A DNA stretch of 64,000 bases from Phytophthora sp. 'mugwort' (GCA_033558025.1 JAUCEF010000018.1:3348001-3412000), one strand, 5' to 3'. Shown: positions 34,784 to 48,289, counted from the stretch's first letter. Notes: generated by a model from the letters alone, not told the origin. Program-made: numbers and translations.

Positions 34784-34856
34784 GCTCCTTTGGCTCAGTT
34801 GGTAGAGCGTCAGTCTCATAATCTGAAGGTCGCCAGTTCGAGCCTGGCAGGGAGCA
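34784..34856 (+). tRNA. tRNA-Met (CAT), copy 50
   Basis: Identical to copy 1. Its unit has 35087 and 35147 changed but lacks the two outer changes of the copy-44 type, as if cut by an exchange. Confidence 0.97.
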
Positions 34857-35490
34857 CTTCTTTGCCTCCTTTTGCGTTCGTTGCCTTCTACCGCGCTTTC
34901 ACGACTCGCTGGCCTCTCAGACGCGTGCTAGAACATGCGGACGCGCTGTCACGATGTGTCATGCTTTCCGCATGAATAACACCACCTACATAGCGCTCTT
35001 TTCAGTCAGGCTCGGGTTCAAGTCTGGCGGCCGACTTTAAGCCGCTCGGTTCGACGCAATACACGTCGAAACGGTCATCTGCGTGAGAGCAACGTCACAA
35101 CGGGATCACATGAAGCCAACCTGGATATGGAACAACAGCAATGCACCCAACGAGTACGCGGCGTCGAAGCAAGAGGTTCGACACGAATGCCTCAAACGTA
35201 GCTTCGACGGGCGATCTCGCAGATTCAGTTGTTGCTGAGATGCCGTGGGGCGTGCCGGATAGTGGTAACGTGTGCAAAGTTGGTGGCTCCATGTCGGGGA
35301 GGGGTGACATCTTTTCCGGTGGGAGGTTTATAGCGAAGCCCAGAAGGCTCGGGAGGACTGTCCAAGACCAGGGGTGGGTCCGTGGCGAGGTAGCGGTGAC
35401 GATGAAGGTGCCTCTTCGTGCACCGAGCACGTCTTGTTGCGGACGCCTAGGTTTGTTTGGAGGACTTGTGGGTTGTATAACGCTTATGAT

Positions 35491-35563
35491 GCTCCTTTGG
35501 CTCAGTTGGTAGAGCGTCAGTCTCATAATCTGAAGGTCGCCAGTTCGAGCCTGGCAGGGAGCA
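35491..35563 (+). tRNA. tRNA-Met (CAT), copy 51
   Basis: Identical to copy 1; majority unit follows. Confidence 0.97.
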
Positions 35564-36197
35564 CTTCTTTGCCTCCTTTTGCGTTCGTTGCCTTCTACCG
35601 CGCTTTCACGACTCGCTGGCCTCTCAGACGCGTGCTAGAACATGCGGACGCGCTGTCACGATGTGTCATGCTTTCCGCATGAATAACACCACCTACATAG
35701 CGCTCTTTTCAGTCAGGCTCGGGTTCAAGTCTGGCGGCCGACTTTAAGCCGCTCGGTTCGACGCAATACACGTCGAAACGGTCATCTGCGTGATAGCAAC
35801 GTCACAACGGGATCACATGAAGCCAACCTGGATATGGAACAACAGCAATGCACGCAACGAGTACGCGGCGTCGAAGCAAGAGGTTCGACACGAATGCCTC
35901 AAACGTAGCTTCGACGGGCGATCTCGCAGATTCAGTTGTTGCTGAGATGCCGTGGGGCGTGCCGGATAGTGGTAACGTGTGCAAAGTTGGTGGCTCCATG
36001 TCGGGGAGGGGTGACATCTTTTCCGGTGGGAGGTTTATAGCGAAGCCCAGAAGGCTCGGGAGGACTGTCCAAGACCAGGGGTGGGTCCGTGGCGAGGTAG
36101 CGGTGACGATGAAGGTGCCTCTTCGTGCACCGAGCACGTCTTGTTGCGGACGCCTAGGTTTGTTTGGAGGACTTGTGGGTTGTATAACGCTTATGAT

Positions 36198-36270
36198 GCT
36201 CCTTTGGCTCAGTTGGTAGAGCGTCAGTCTCATAATCTGAAGGTCGCCAGTTCGAGCCTGGCAGGGAGCA
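36198..36270 (+). tRNA. tRNA-Met (CAT), copy 52
   Basis: Identical to copy 1. Its 709-bp unit has 36450 T-to-C, TTT in place of C at 36507-36509 and G-to-T at 36812. Confidence 0.97.
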
Positions 36271-36906
36271 CTTCTTTGCCTCCTTTTGCGTTCGTTGCCT
36301 TCTACCGCGCTTTCACGACTCGCTGGCCTCTCAGACGCGTGCTAGAACATGCGGACGCGCTGTCACGATGTGTCATGCTTTCCGCATGAATAACACCACC
36401 TACATAGCGCTCTTTTCAGTCAGGCTCGGGTTCAAGTCTGGCGGCCGACCTTAAGCCGCTCGGTTCGACGCAATACACGTCGAAACGGTCATCTGCGTGA
36501 TAGCAATTTGTCACAACGGGATCACATGAAGCCAACCTGGATATGGAACAACAGCAATGCACGCAACGAGTACGCGGCGTCGAAGCAAGAGGTTCGACAC
36601 GAATGCCTCAAACGTAGCTTCGACGGGCGATCTCGCAGATTCAGTTGTTGCTGAGATGCCGTGGGGCGTGCCGGATAGTGGTAACGTGTGCAAAGTTGGT
36701 GGCTCCATGTCGGGGAGGGGTGACATCTTTTCCGGTGGGAGGTTTATAGCGAAGCCCAGAAGGCTCGGGAGGACTGTCCAAGACCAGGGGTGGGTCCGTG
36801 GCGAGGTAGCGTTGACGATGAAGGTGCCTCTTCGTGCACCGAGCACGTCTTGTTGCGGACGCCTAGGTTTGTTTGGAGGACTTGTGGGTTGTATAACGCT
36901 TATGAT

Positions 36907-36979
36907 GCTCCTTTGGCTCAGTTGGTAGAGCGTCAGTCTCATAATCTGAAGGTCGCCAGTTCGAGCCTGGCAGGGAGCA
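36907..36979 (+). tRNA. tRNA-Met (CAT), copy 53
   Basis: Identical to copy 1; majority unit follows. Confidence 0.97.
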
Positions 36980-37613
36980 CTTCTTTGCCTCCTTTTGCGT
37001 TCGTTGCCTTCTACCGCGCTTTCACGACTCGCTGGCCTCTCAGACGCGTGCTAGAACATGCGGACGCGCTGTCACGATGTGTCATGCTTTCCGCATGAAT
37101 AACACCACCTACATAGCGCTCTTTTCAGTCAGGCTCGGGTTCAAGTCTGGCGGCCGACTTTAAGCCGCTCGGTTCGACGCAATACACGTCGAAACGGTCA
37201 TCTGCGTGATAGCAACGTCACAACGGGATCACATGAAGCCAACCTGGATATGGAACAACAGCAATGCACGCAACGAGTACGCGGCGTCGAAGCAAGAGGT
37301 TCGACACGAATGCCTCAAACGTAGCTTCGACGGGCGATCTCGCAGATTCAGTTGTTGCTGAGATGCCGTGGGGCGTGCCGGATAGTGGTAACGTGTGCAA
37401 AGTTGGTGGCTCCATGTCGGGGAGGGGTGACATCTTTTCCGGTGGGAGGTTTATAGCGAAGCCCAGAAGGCTCGGGAGGACTGTCCAAGACCAGGGGTGG
37501 GTCCGTGGCGAGGTAGCGGTGACGATGAAGGTGCCTCTTCGTGCACCGAGCACGTCTTGTTGCGGACGCCTAGGTTTGTTTGGAGGACTTGTGGGTTGTA
37601 TAACGCTTATGAT

Positions 37614-37686
37614 GCTCCTTTGGCTCAGTTGGTAGAGCGTCAGTCTCATAATCTGAAGGTCGCCAGTTCGAGCCTGGCAGGGAGCA
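37614..37686 (+). tRNA. tRNA-Met (CAT), copy 54
   Basis: Identical to copy 1. Its unit has C-to-T at 37824. Confidence 0.97.
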
Positions 37687-38320
37687 CTTCTTTGCCTCCT
37701 TTTGCGTTCGTTGCCTTCTACCGCGCTTTCACGACTCGCTGGCCTCTCAGACGCGTGCTAGAACATGCGGACGCGCTGTCACGATGTGTCATGCTTTCCG
37801 CATGAATAACACCACCTACATAGTGCTCTTTTCAGTCAGGCTCGGGTTCAAGTCTGGCGGCCGACTTTAAGCCGCTCGGTTCGACGCAATACACGTCGAA
37901 ACGGTCATCTGCGTGATAGCAACGTCACAACGGGATCACATGAAGCCAACCTGGATATGGAACAACAGCAATGCACGCAACGAGTACGCGGCGTCGAAGC
38001 AAGAGGTTCGACACGAATGCCTCAAACGTAGCTTCGACGGGCGATCTCGCAGATTCAGTTGTTGCTGAGATGCCGTGGGGCGTGCCGGATAGTGGTAACG
38101 TGTGCAAAGTTGGTGGCTCCATGTCGGGGAGGGGTGACATCTTTTCCGGTGGGAGGTTTATAGCGAAGCCCAGAAGGCTCGGGAGGACTGTCCAAGACCA
38201 GGGGTGGGTCCGTGGCGAGGTAGCGGTGACGATGAAGGTGCCTCTTCGTGCACCGAGCACGTCTTGTTGCGGACGCCTAGGTTTGTTTGGAGGACTTGTG
38301 GGTTGTATAACGCTTATGAT

Positions 38321-38393
38321 GCTCCTTTGGCTCAGTTGGTAGAGCGTCAGTCTCATAATCTGAAGGTCGCCAGTTCGAGCCTGGCAGGGAGCA
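38321..38393 (+). tRNA. tRNA-Met (CAT), copy 55
   Basis: Identical to copy 1. Its unit has 38624 T-to-G and 38933 G-to-T. Confidence 0.97.
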
Positions 38394-39027
38394 CTTCTTT
38401 GCCTCCTTTTGCGTTCGTTGCCTTCTACCGCGCTTTCACGACTCGCTGGCCTCTCAGACGCGTGCTAGAACATGCGGACGCGCTGTCACGATGTGTCATG
38501 CTTTCCGCATGAATAACACCACCTACATAGCGCTCTTTTCAGTCAGGCTCGGGTTCAAGTCTGGCGGCCGACTTTAAGCCGCTCGGTTCGACGCAATACA
38601 CGTCGAAACGGTCATCTGCGTGAGAGCAACGTCACAACGGGATCACATGAAGCCAACCTGGATATGGAACAACAGCAATGCACGCAACGAGTACGCGGCG
38701 TCGAAGCAAGAGGTTCGACACGAATGCCTCAAACGTAGCTTCGACGGGCGATCTCGCAGATTCAGTTGTTGCTGAGATGCCGTGGGGCGTGCCGGATAGT
38801 GGTAACGTGTGCAAAGTTGGTGGCTCCATGTCGGGGAGGGGTGACATCTTTTCCGGTGGGAGGTTTATAGCGAAGCCCAGAAGGCTCGGGAGGACTGTCC
38901 AAGACCAGGGGTGGGTCCGTGGCGAGGTAGCGTTGACGATGAAGGTGCCTCTTCGTGCACCGAGCACGTCTTGTTGCGGACGCCTAGGTTTGTTTGGAGG
39001 ACTTGTGGGTTGTATAACGCTTATGAT

Positions 39028-39100
39028 GCTCCTTTGGCTCAGTTGGTAGAGCGTCAGTCTCATAATCTGAAGGTCGCCAGTTCGAGCCTGGCAGGGAGCA
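39028..39100 (+). tRNA. tRNA-Met (CAT), copy 56
   Basis: Identical to copy 1. Its unit has the same two changes as the preceding one (39331, 39640). Confidence 0.97.
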
Positions 39101-39734
39101 CTTCTTTGCCTCCTTTTGCGTTCGTTGCCTTCTACCGCGCTTTCACGACTCGCTGGCCTCTCAGACGCGTGCTAGAACATGCGGACGCGCTGTCACGATG
39201 TGTCATGCTTTCCGCATGAATAACACCACCTACATAGCGCTCTTTTCAGTCAGGCTCGGGTTCAAGTCTGGCGGCCGACTTTAAGCCGCTCGGTTCGACG
39301 CAATACACGTCGAAACGGTCATCTGCGTGAGAGCAACGTCACAACGGGATCACATGAAGCCAACCTGGATATGGAACAACAGCAATGCACGCAACGAGTA
39401 CGCGGCGTCGAAGCAAGAGGTTCGACACGAATGCCTCAAACGTAGCTTCGACGGGCGATCTCGCAGATTCAGTTGTTGCTGAGATGCCGTGGGGCGTGCC
39501 GGATAGTGGTAACGTGTGCAAAGTTGGTGGCTCCATGTCGGGGAGGGGTGACATCTTTTCCGGTGGGAGGTTTATAGCGAAGCCCAGAAGGCTCGGGAGG
39601 ACTGTCCAAGACCAGGGGTGGGTCCGTGGCGAGGTAGCGTTGACGATGAAGGTGCCTCTTCGTGCACCGAGCACGTCTTGTTGCGGACGCCTAGGTTTGT
39701 TTGGAGGACTTGTGGGTTGTATAACGCTTATGAT

Positions 39735-39807
39735 GCTCCTTTGGCTCAGTTGGTAGAGCGTCAGTCTCATAATCTGAAGGTCGCCAGTTCGAGCCTGGCA
39801 GGGAGCA
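39735..39807 (+). tRNA. tRNA-Met (CAT), copy 57
   Basis: Identical to copy 1; majority unit follows. Confidence 0.97.
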
Positions 39808-40441
39808 CTTCTTTGCCTCCTTTTGCGTTCGTTGCCTTCTACCGCGCTTTCACGACTCGCTGGCCTCTCAGACGCGTGCTAGAACATGCGGACGCGCTGT
39901 CACGATGTGTCATGCTTTCCGCATGAATAACACCACCTACATAGCGCTCTTTTCAGTCAGGCTCGGGTTCAAGTCTGGCGGCCGACTTTAAGCCGCTCGG
40001 TTCGACGCAATACACGTCGAAACGGTCATCTGCGTGATAGCAACGTCACAACGGGATCACATGAAGCCAACCTGGATATGGAACAACAGCAATGCACGCA
40101 ACGAGTACGCGGCGTCGAAGCAAGAGGTTCGACACGAATGCCTCAAACGTAGCTTCGACGGGCGATCTCGCAGATTCAGTTGTTGCTGAGATGCCGTGGG
40201 GCGTGCCGGATAGTGGTAACGTGTGCAAAGTTGGTGGCTCCATGTCGGGGAGGGGTGACATCTTTTCCGGTGGGAGGTTTATAGCGAAGCCCAGAAGGCT
40301 CGGGAGGACTGTCCAAGACCAGGGGTGGGTCCGTGGCGAGGTAGCGGTGACGATGAAGGTGCCTCTTCGTGCACCGAGCACGTCTTGTTGCGGACGCCTA
40401 GGTTTGTTTGGAGGACTTGTGGGTTGTATAACGCTTATGAT

Positions 40442-40514
40442 GCTCCTTTGGCTCAGTTGGTAGAGCGTCAGTCTCATAATCTGAAGGTCGCCAGTTCGAG
40501 CCTGGCAGGGAGCA
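40442..40514 (+). tRNA. tRNA-Met (CAT), copy 58
   Basis: Identical to copy 1; majority unit follows. Confidence 0.97.
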
Positions 40515-41148
40515 CTTCTTTGCCTCCTTTTGCGTTCGTTGCCTTCTACCGCGCTTTCACGACTCGCTGGCCTCTCAGACGCGTGCTAGAACATGCGGAC
40601 GCGCTGTCACGATGTGTCATGCTTTCCGCATGAATAACACCACCTACATAGCGCTCTTTTCAGTCAGGCTCGGGTTCAAGTCTGGCGGCCGACTTTAAGC
40701 CGCTCGGTTCGACGCAATACACGTCGAAACGGTCATCTGCGTGATAGCAACGTCACAACGGGATCACATGAAGCCAACCTGGATATGGAACAACAGCAAT
40801 GCACGCAACGAGTACGCGGCGTCGAAGCAAGAGGTTCGACACGAATGCCTCAAACGTAGCTTCGACGGGCGATCTCGCAGATTCAGTTGTTGCTGAGATG
40901 CCGTGGGGCGTGCCGGATAGTGGTAACGTGTGCAAAGTTGGTGGCTCCATGTCGGGGAGGGGTGACATCTTTTCCGGTGGGAGGTTTATAGCGAAGCCCA
41001 GAAGGCTCGGGAGGACTGTCCAAGACCAGGGGTGGGTCCGTGGCGAGGTAGCGGTGACGATGAAGGTGCCTCTTCGTGCACCGAGCACGTCTTGTTGCGG
41101 ACGCCTAGGTTTGTTTGGAGGACTTGTGGGTTGTATAACGCTTATGAT

Positions 41149-41221
41149 GCTCCTTTGGCTCAGTTGGTAGAGCGTCAGTCTCATAATCTGAAGGTCGCCA
41201 GTTCGAGCCTGGCAGGGAGCA
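41149..41221 (+). tRNA. tRNA-Met (CAT), copy 59
   Basis: Identical to copy 1; majority unit follows. Confidence 0.97.
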
Positions 41222-41855
41222 CTTCTTTGCCTCCTTTTGCGTTCGTTGCCTTCTACCGCGCTTTCACGACTCGCTGGCCTCTCAGACGCGTGCTAGAACA
41301 TGCGGACGCGCTGTCACGATGTGTCATGCTTTCCGCATGAATAACACCACCTACATAGCGCTCTTTTCAGTCAGGCTCGGGTTCAAGTCTGGCGGCCGAC
41401 TTTAAGCCGCTCGGTTCGACGCAATACACGTCGAAACGGTCATCTGCGTGATAGCAACGTCACAACGGGATCACATGAAGCCAACCTGGATATGGAACAA
41501 CAGCAATGCACGCAACGAGTACGCGGCGTCGAAGCAAGAGGTTCGACACGAATGCCTCAAACGTAGCTTCGACGGGCGATCTCGCAGATTCAGTTGTTGC
41601 TGAGATGCCGTGGGGCGTGCCGGATAGTGGTAACGTGTGCAAAGTTGGTGGCTCCATGTCGGGGAGGGGTGACATCTTTTCCGGTGGGAGGTTTATAGCG
41701 AAGCCCAGAAGGCTCGGGAGGACTGTCCAAGACCAGGGGTGGGTCCGTGGCGAGGTAGCGGTGACGATGAAGGTGCCTCTTCGTGCACCGAGCACGTCTT
41801 GTTGCGGACGCCTAGGTTTGTTTGGAGGACTTGTGGGTTGTATAACGCTTATGAT

Positions 41856-41928
41856 GCTCCTTTGGCTCAGTTGGTAGAGCGTCAGTCTCATAATCTGAAG
41901 GTCGCCAGTTCGAGCCTGGCAGGGAGCA
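41856..41928 (+). tRNA. tRNA-Met (CAT), copy 60
   Basis: Identical to copy 1. Its unit has C-to-A at 42505. Confidence 0.97.
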
Positions 41929-42562
41929 CTTCTTTGCCTCCTTTTGCGTTCGTTGCCTTCTACCGCGCTTTCACGACTCGCTGGCCTCTCAGACGCGTGC
42001 TAGAACATGCGGACGCGCTGTCACGATGTGTCATGCTTTCCGCATGAATAACACCACCTACATAGCGCTCTTTTCAGTCAGGCTCGGGTTCAAGTCTGGC
42101 GGCCGACTTTAAGCCGCTCGGTTCGACGCAATACACGTCGAAACGGTCATCTGCGTGATAGCAACGTCACAACGGGATCACATGAAGCCAACCTGGATAT
42201 GGAACAACAGCAATGCACGCAACGAGTACGCGGCGTCGAAGCAAGAGGTTCGACACGAATGCCTCAAACGTAGCTTCGACGGGCGATCTCGCAGATTCAG
42301 TTGTTGCTGAGATGCCGTGGGGCGTGCCGGATAGTGGTAACGTGTGCAAAGTTGGTGGCTCCATGTCGGGGAGGGGTGACATCTTTTCCGGTGGGAGGTT
42401 TATAGCGAAGCCCAGAAGGCTCGGGAGGACTGTCCAAGACCAGGGGTGGGTCCGTGGCGAGGTAGCGGTGACGATGAAGGTGCCTCTTCGTGCACCGAGC
42501 ACGTATTGTTGCGGACGCCTAGGTTTGTTTGGAGGACTTGTGGGTTGTATAACGCTTATGAT

Positions 42563-42635
42563 GCTCCTTTGGCTCAGTTGGTAGAGCGTCAGTCTCATAA
42601 TCTGAAGGTCGCCAGTTCGAGCCTGGCAGGGAGCA
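42563..42635 (+). tRNA. tRNA-Met (CAT), copy 61
   Basis: Identical to copy 1. Its unit has C-to-T at 42773. Confidence 0.97.
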
Positions 42636-43269
42636 CTTCTTTGCCTCCTTTTGCGTTCGTTGCCTTCTACCGCGCTTTCACGACTCGCTGGCCTCTCAGA
42701 CGCGTGCTAGAACATGCGGACGCGCTGTCACGATGTGTCATGCTTTCCGCATGAATAACACCACCTACATAGTGCTCTTTTCAGTCAGGCTCGGGTTCAA
42801 GTCTGGCGGCCGACTTTAAGCCGCTCGGTTCGACGCAATACACGTCGAAACGGTCATCTGCGTGATAGCAACGTCACAACGGGATCACATGAAGCCAACC
42901 TGGATATGGAACAACAGCAATGCACGCAACGAGTACGCGGCGTCGAAGCAAGAGGTTCGACACGAATGCCTCAAACGTAGCTTCGACGGGCGATCTCGCA
43001 GATTCAGTTGTTGCTGAGATGCCGTGGGGCGTGCCGGATAGTGGTAACGTGTGCAAAGTTGGTGGCTCCATGTCGGGGAGGGGTGACATCTTTTCCGGTG
43101 GGAGGTTTATAGCGAAGCCCAGAAGGCTCGGGAGGACTGTCCAAGACCAGGGGTGGGTCCGTGGCGAGGTAGCGGTGACGATGAAGGTGCCTCTTCGTGC
43201 ACCGAGCACGTCTTGTTGCGGACGCCTAGGTTTGTTTGGAGGACTTGTGGGTTGTATAACGCTTATGAT

Positions 43270-43342
43270 GCTCCTTTGGCTCAGTTGGTAGAGCGTCAGT
43301 CTCATAATCTGAAGGTCGCCAGTTCGAGCCTGGCAGGGAGCA
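43270..43342 (+). tRNA. tRNA-Met (CAT), copy 62
   Basis: Identical to copy 1; majority unit follows. Confidence 0.97.
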
Positions 43343-43976
43343 CTTCTTTGCCTCCTTTTGCGTTCGTTGCCTTCTACCGCGCTTTCACGACTCGCTGGCC
43401 TCTCAGACGCGTGCTAGAACATGCGGACGCGCTGTCACGATGTGTCATGCTTTCCGCATGAATAACACCACCTACATAGCGCTCTTTTCAGTCAGGCTCG
43501 GGTTCAAGTCTGGCGGCCGACTTTAAGCCGCTCGGTTCGACGCAATACACGTCGAAACGGTCATCTGCGTGATAGCAACGTCACAACGGGATCACATGAA
43601 GCCAACCTGGATATGGAACAACAGCAATGCACGCAACGAGTACGCGGCGTCGAAGCAAGAGGTTCGACACGAATGCCTCAAACGTAGCTTCGACGGGCGA
43701 TCTCGCAGATTCAGTTGTTGCTGAGATGCCGTGGGGCGTGCCGGATAGTGGTAACGTGTGCAAAGTTGGTGGCTCCATGTCGGGGAGGGGTGACATCTTT
43801 TCCGGTGGGAGGTTTATAGCGAAGCCCAGAAGGCTCGGGAGGACTGTCCAAGACCAGGGGTGGGTCCGTGGCGAGGTAGCGGTGACGATGAAGGTGCCTC
43901 TTCGTGCACCGAGCACGTCTTGTTGCGGACGCCTAGGTTTGTTTGGAGGACTTGTGGGTTGTATAACGCTTATGAT

Positions 43977-44049
43977 GCTCCTTTGGCTCAGTTGGTAGAG
44001 CGTCAGTCTCATAATCTGAAGGTCGCCAGTTCGAGCCTGGCAGGGAGCA
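43977..44049 (+). tRNA. tRNA-Met (CAT), copy 63
   Basis: Identical to copy 1; majority unit follows. Confidence 0.97.
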
Positions 44050-44683
44050 CTTCTTTGCCTCCTTTTGCGTTCGTTGCCTTCTACCGCGCTTTCACGACTC
44101 GCTGGCCTCTCAGACGCGTGCTAGAACATGCGGACGCGCTGTCACGATGTGTCATGCTTTCCGCATGAATAACACCACCTACATAGCGCTCTTTTCAGTC
44201 AGGCTCGGGTTCAAGTCTGGCGGCCGACTTTAAGCCGCTCGGTTCGACGCAATACACGTCGAAACGGTCATCTGCGTGATAGCAACGTCACAACGGGATC
44301 ACATGAAGCCAACCTGGATATGGAACAACAGCAATGCACGCAACGAGTACGCGGCGTCGAAGCAAGAGGTTCGACACGAATGCCTCAAACGTAGCTTCGA
44401 CGGGCGATCTCGCAGATTCAGTTGTTGCTGAGATGCCGTGGGGCGTGCCGGATAGTGGTAACGTGTGCAAAGTTGGTGGCTCCATGTCGGGGAGGGGTGA
44501 CATCTTTTCCGGTGGGAGGTTTATAGCGAAGCCCAGAAGGCTCGGGAGGACTGTCCAAGACCAGGGGTGGGTCCGTGGCGAGGTAGCGGTGACGATGAAG
44601 GTGCCTCTTCGTGCACCGAGCACGTCTTGTTGCGGACGCCTAGGTTTGTTTGGAGGACTTGTGGGTTGTATAACGCTTATGAT

Positions 44684-44756
44684 GCTCCTTTGGCTCAGTT
44701 GGTAGAGCGTCAGTCTCATAATCTGAAGGTCGCCAGTTCGAGCCTGGCAGGGAGCA
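44684..44756 (+). tRNA. tRNA-Met (CAT), copy 64
   Basis: Identical to copy 1. Its unit has C-to-A at 45333, matching copy 42's unit. Confidence 0.97.
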
Positions 44757-45390
44757 CTTCTTTGCCTCCTTTTGCGTTCGTTGCCTTCTACCGCGCTTTC
44801 ACGACTCGCTGGCCTCTCAGACGCGTGCTAGAACATGCGGACGCGCTGTCACGATGTGTCATGCTTTCCGCATGAATAACACCACCTACATAGCGCTCTT
44901 TTCAGTCAGGCTCGGGTTCAAGTCTGGCGGCCGACTTTAAGCCGCTCGGTTCGACGCAATACACGTCGAAACGGTCATCTGCGTGATAGCAACGTCACAA
45001 CGGGATCACATGAAGCCAACCTGGATATGGAACAACAGCAATGCACGCAACGAGTACGCGGCGTCGAAGCAAGAGGTTCGACACGAATGCCTCAAACGTA
45101 GCTTCGACGGGCGATCTCGCAGATTCAGTTGTTGCTGAGATGCCGTGGGGCGTGCCGGATAGTGGTAACGTGTGCAAAGTTGGTGGCTCCATGTCGGGGA
45201 GGGGTGACATCTTTTCCGGTGGGAGGTTTATAGCGAAGCCCAGAAGGCTCGGGAGGACTGTCCAAGACCAGGGGTGGGTCCGTGGCGAGGTAGCGGTGAC
45301 GATGAAGGTGCCTCTTCGTGCACCGAGCACGTATTGTTGCGGACGCCTAGGTTTGTTTGGAGGACTTGTGGGTTGTATAACGCTTATGAT

Positions 45391-45463
45391 GCTCCTTTGG
45401 CTCAGTTGGTAGAGCGTCAGTCTCATAATCTGAAGGTCGCCAGTTCGAGCCTGGCAGGGAGCA
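45391..45463 (+). tRNA. tRNA-Met (CAT), copy 65
   Basis: Identical to copy 1. Its 706-bp unit has the 1-bp deletion at 45944/45945, matching copy 43's unit. Confidence 0.97.
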
Positions 45464-46096
45464 CTTCTTTGCCTCCTTTTGCGTTCGTTGCCTTCTACCG
45501 CGCTTTCACGACTCGCTGGCCTCTCAGACGCGTGCTAGAACATGCGGACGCGCTGTCACGATGTGTCATGCTTTCCGCATGAATAACACCACCTACATAG
45601 CGCTCTTTTCAGTCAGGCTCGGGTTCAAGTCTGGCGGCCGACTTTAAGCCGCTCGGTTCGACGCAATACACGTCGAAACGGTCATCTGCGTGATAGCAAC
45701 GTCACAACGGGATCACATGAAGCCAACCTGGATATGGAACAACAGCAATGCACGCAACGAGTACGCGGCGTCGAAGCAAGAGGTTCGACACGAATGCCTC
45801 AAACGTAGCTTCGACGGGCGATCTCGCAGATTCAGTTGTTGCTGAGATGCCGTGGGGCGTGCCGGATAGTGGTAACGTGTGCAAAGTTGGTGGCTCCATG
45901 TCGGGGAGGGGTGACATCTTTTCCGGTGGGAGGTTTATAGCGAACCCAGAAGGCTCGGGAGGACTGTCCAAGACCAGGGGTGGGTCCGTGGCGAGGTAGC
46001 GGTGACGATGAAGGTGCCTCTTCGTGCACCGAGCACGTCTTGTTGCGGACGCCTAGGTTTGTTTGGAGGACTTGTGGGTTGTATAACGCTTATGAT

Positions 46097-46169
46097 GCTC
46101 CTTTGGCTCAGTTGGTAGAGCGTCAGTCTCATAATCTGAAGGTCGCCAGTTCGAGCCTGGCAGGGAGCA
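46097..46169 (+). tRNA. tRNA-Met (CAT), copy 66
   Basis: Identical to copy 1. Its unit is the copy-44 type (46349, 46400, 46460, 46758). Confidence 0.97.
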
Positions 46170-46803
46170 CTTCTTTGCCTCCTTTTGCGTTCGTTGCCTT
46201 CTACCGCGCTTTCACGACTCGCTGGCCTCTCAGACGCGTGCTAGAACATGCGGACGCGCTGTCACGATGTGTCATGCTTTCCGCATGAATAACACCACCT
46301 ACATAGCGCTCTTTTCAGTCAGGCTCGGGTTCAAGTCTGGCGGCCGACCTTAAGCCGCTCGGTTCGACGCAATACACGTCGAAACGGTCATCTGCGTGAG
46401 AGCAACGTCACAACGGGATCACATGAAGCCAACCTGGATATGGAACAACAGCAATGCACCCAACGAGTACGCGGCGTCGAAGCAAGAGGTTCGACACGAA
46501 TGCCTCAAACGTAGCTTCGACGGGCGATCTCGCAGATTCAGTTGTTGCTGAGATGCCGTGGGGCGTGCCGGATAGTGGTAACGTGTGCAAAGTTGGTGGC
46601 TCCATGTCGGGGAGGGGTGACATCTTTTCCGGTGGGAGGTTTATAGCGAAGCCCAGAAGGCTCGGGAGGACTGTCCAAGACCAGGGGTGGGTCCGTGGCG
46701 AGGTAGCGGTGACGATGAAGGTGCCTCTTCGTGCACCGAGCACGTCTTGTTGCGGACACCTAGGTTTGTTTGGAGGACTTGTGGGTTGTATAACGCTTAT
46801 GAT

Positions 46804-46876
46804 GCTCCTTTGGCTCAGTTGGTAGAGCGTCAGTCTCATAATCTGAAGGTCGCCAGTTCGAGCCTGGCAGGGAGCA
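46804..46876 (+). tRNA. tRNA-Met (CAT), copy 67
   Basis: Identical to copy 1. Its unit is the copy-45 type (47107, 47453, 47465). Confidence 0.97.
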
Positions 46877-47510
46877 CTTCTTTGCCTCCTTTTGCGTTCG
46901 TTGCCTTCTACCGCGCTTTCACGACTCGCTGGCCTCTCAGACGCGTGCTAGAACATGCGGACGCGCTGTCACGATGTGTCATGCTTTCCGCATGAATAAC
47001 ACCACCTACATAGCGCTCTTTTCAGTCAGGCTCGGGTTCAAGTCTGGCGGCCGACTTTAAGCCGCTCGGTTCGACGCAATACACGTCGAAACGGTCATCT
47101 GCGTGAGAGCAACGTCACAACGGGATCACATGAAGCCAACCTGGATATGGAACAACAGCAATGCACGCAACGAGTACGCGGCGTCGAAGCAAGAGGTTCG
47201 ACACGAATGCCTCAAACGTAGCTTCGACGGGCGATCTCGCAGATTCAGTTGTTGCTGAGATGCCGTGGGGCGTGCCGGATAGTGGTAACGTGTGCAAAGT
47301 TGGTGGCTCCATGTCGGGGAGGGGTGACATCTTTTCCGGTGGGAGGTTTATAGCGAAGCCCAGAAGGCTCGGGAGGACTGTCCAAGACCAGGGGTGGGTC
47401 CGTGGCGAGGTAGCGGTGACGATGAAGGTGCCTCTTCGTGCACCGAGCACGTATTGTTGCGGACACCTAGGTTTGTTTGGAGGACTTGTGGGTTGTATAA
47501 CGCTTATGAT

Positions 47511-47583
47511 GCTCCTTTGGCTCAGTTGGTAGAGCGTCAGTCTCATAATCTGAAGGTCGCCAGTTCGAGCCTGGCAGGGAGCA
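47511..47583 (+). tRNA. tRNA-Met (CAT), copy 68
   Basis: Identical to copy 1. Its 706-bp unit is the copy-46 type (47626, deletion at 48064/48065). Confidence 0.97.
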
Positions 47584-48216
47584 CTTCTTTGCCTCCTTTT
47601 GCGTTCGTTGCCTTCTACCGCGCTTGCACGACTCGCTGGCCTCTCAGACGCGTGCTAGAACATGCGGACGCGCTGTCACGATGTGTCATGCTTTCCGCAT
47701 GAATAACACCACCTACATAGCGCTCTTTTCAGTCAGGCTCGGGTTCAAGTCTGGCGGCCGACTTTAAGCCGCTCGGTTCGACGCAATACACGTCGAAACG
47801 GTCATCTGCGTGATAGCAACGTCACAACGGGATCACATGAAGCCAACCTGGATATGGAACAACAGCAATGCACGCAACGAGTACGCGGCGTCGAAGCAAG
47901 AGGTTCGACACGAATGCCTCAAACGTAGCTTCGACGGGCGATCTCGCAGATTCAGTTGTTGCTGAGATGCCGTGGGGCGTGCCGGATAGTGGTAACGTGT
48001 GCAAAGTTGGTGGCTCCATGTCGGGGAGGGGTGACATCTTTTCCGGTGGGAGGTTTATAGCGAACCCAGAAGGCTCGGGAGGACTGTCCAAGACCAGGGG
48101 TGGGTCCGTGGCGAGGTAGCGGTGACGATGAAGGTGCCTCTTCGTGCACCGAGCACGTCTTGTTGCGGACGCCTAGGTTTGTTTGGAGGACTTGTGGGTT
48201 GTATAACGCTTATGAT

Positions 48217-48289
48217 GCTCCTTTGGCTCAGTTGGTAGAGCGTCAGTCTCATAATCTGAAGGTCGCCAGTTCGAGCCTGGCAGGGAGCA
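48217..48289 (+). tRNA. tRNA-Met (CAT), copy 69
   Basis: Identical to copy 1. Its unit is the copy-44 type (48469, 48520, 48580, 48878). Confidence 0.97.

Larger units (their letters stand above)
29838..36906 (+). repeat. Large duplicated block, copy A (10 units)
   Basis: This 7,069-bp stretch shares 24 spacer variants, including three 1-bp deletions and one complex +2 change, with 45391-52459 at a constant offset of 15,553 bp (22 units). The only difference I find is 51693 in copy B. Shared identity may reach from after 29073 to before 37824, where flanking markers stop agreeing. Confidence 0.9.
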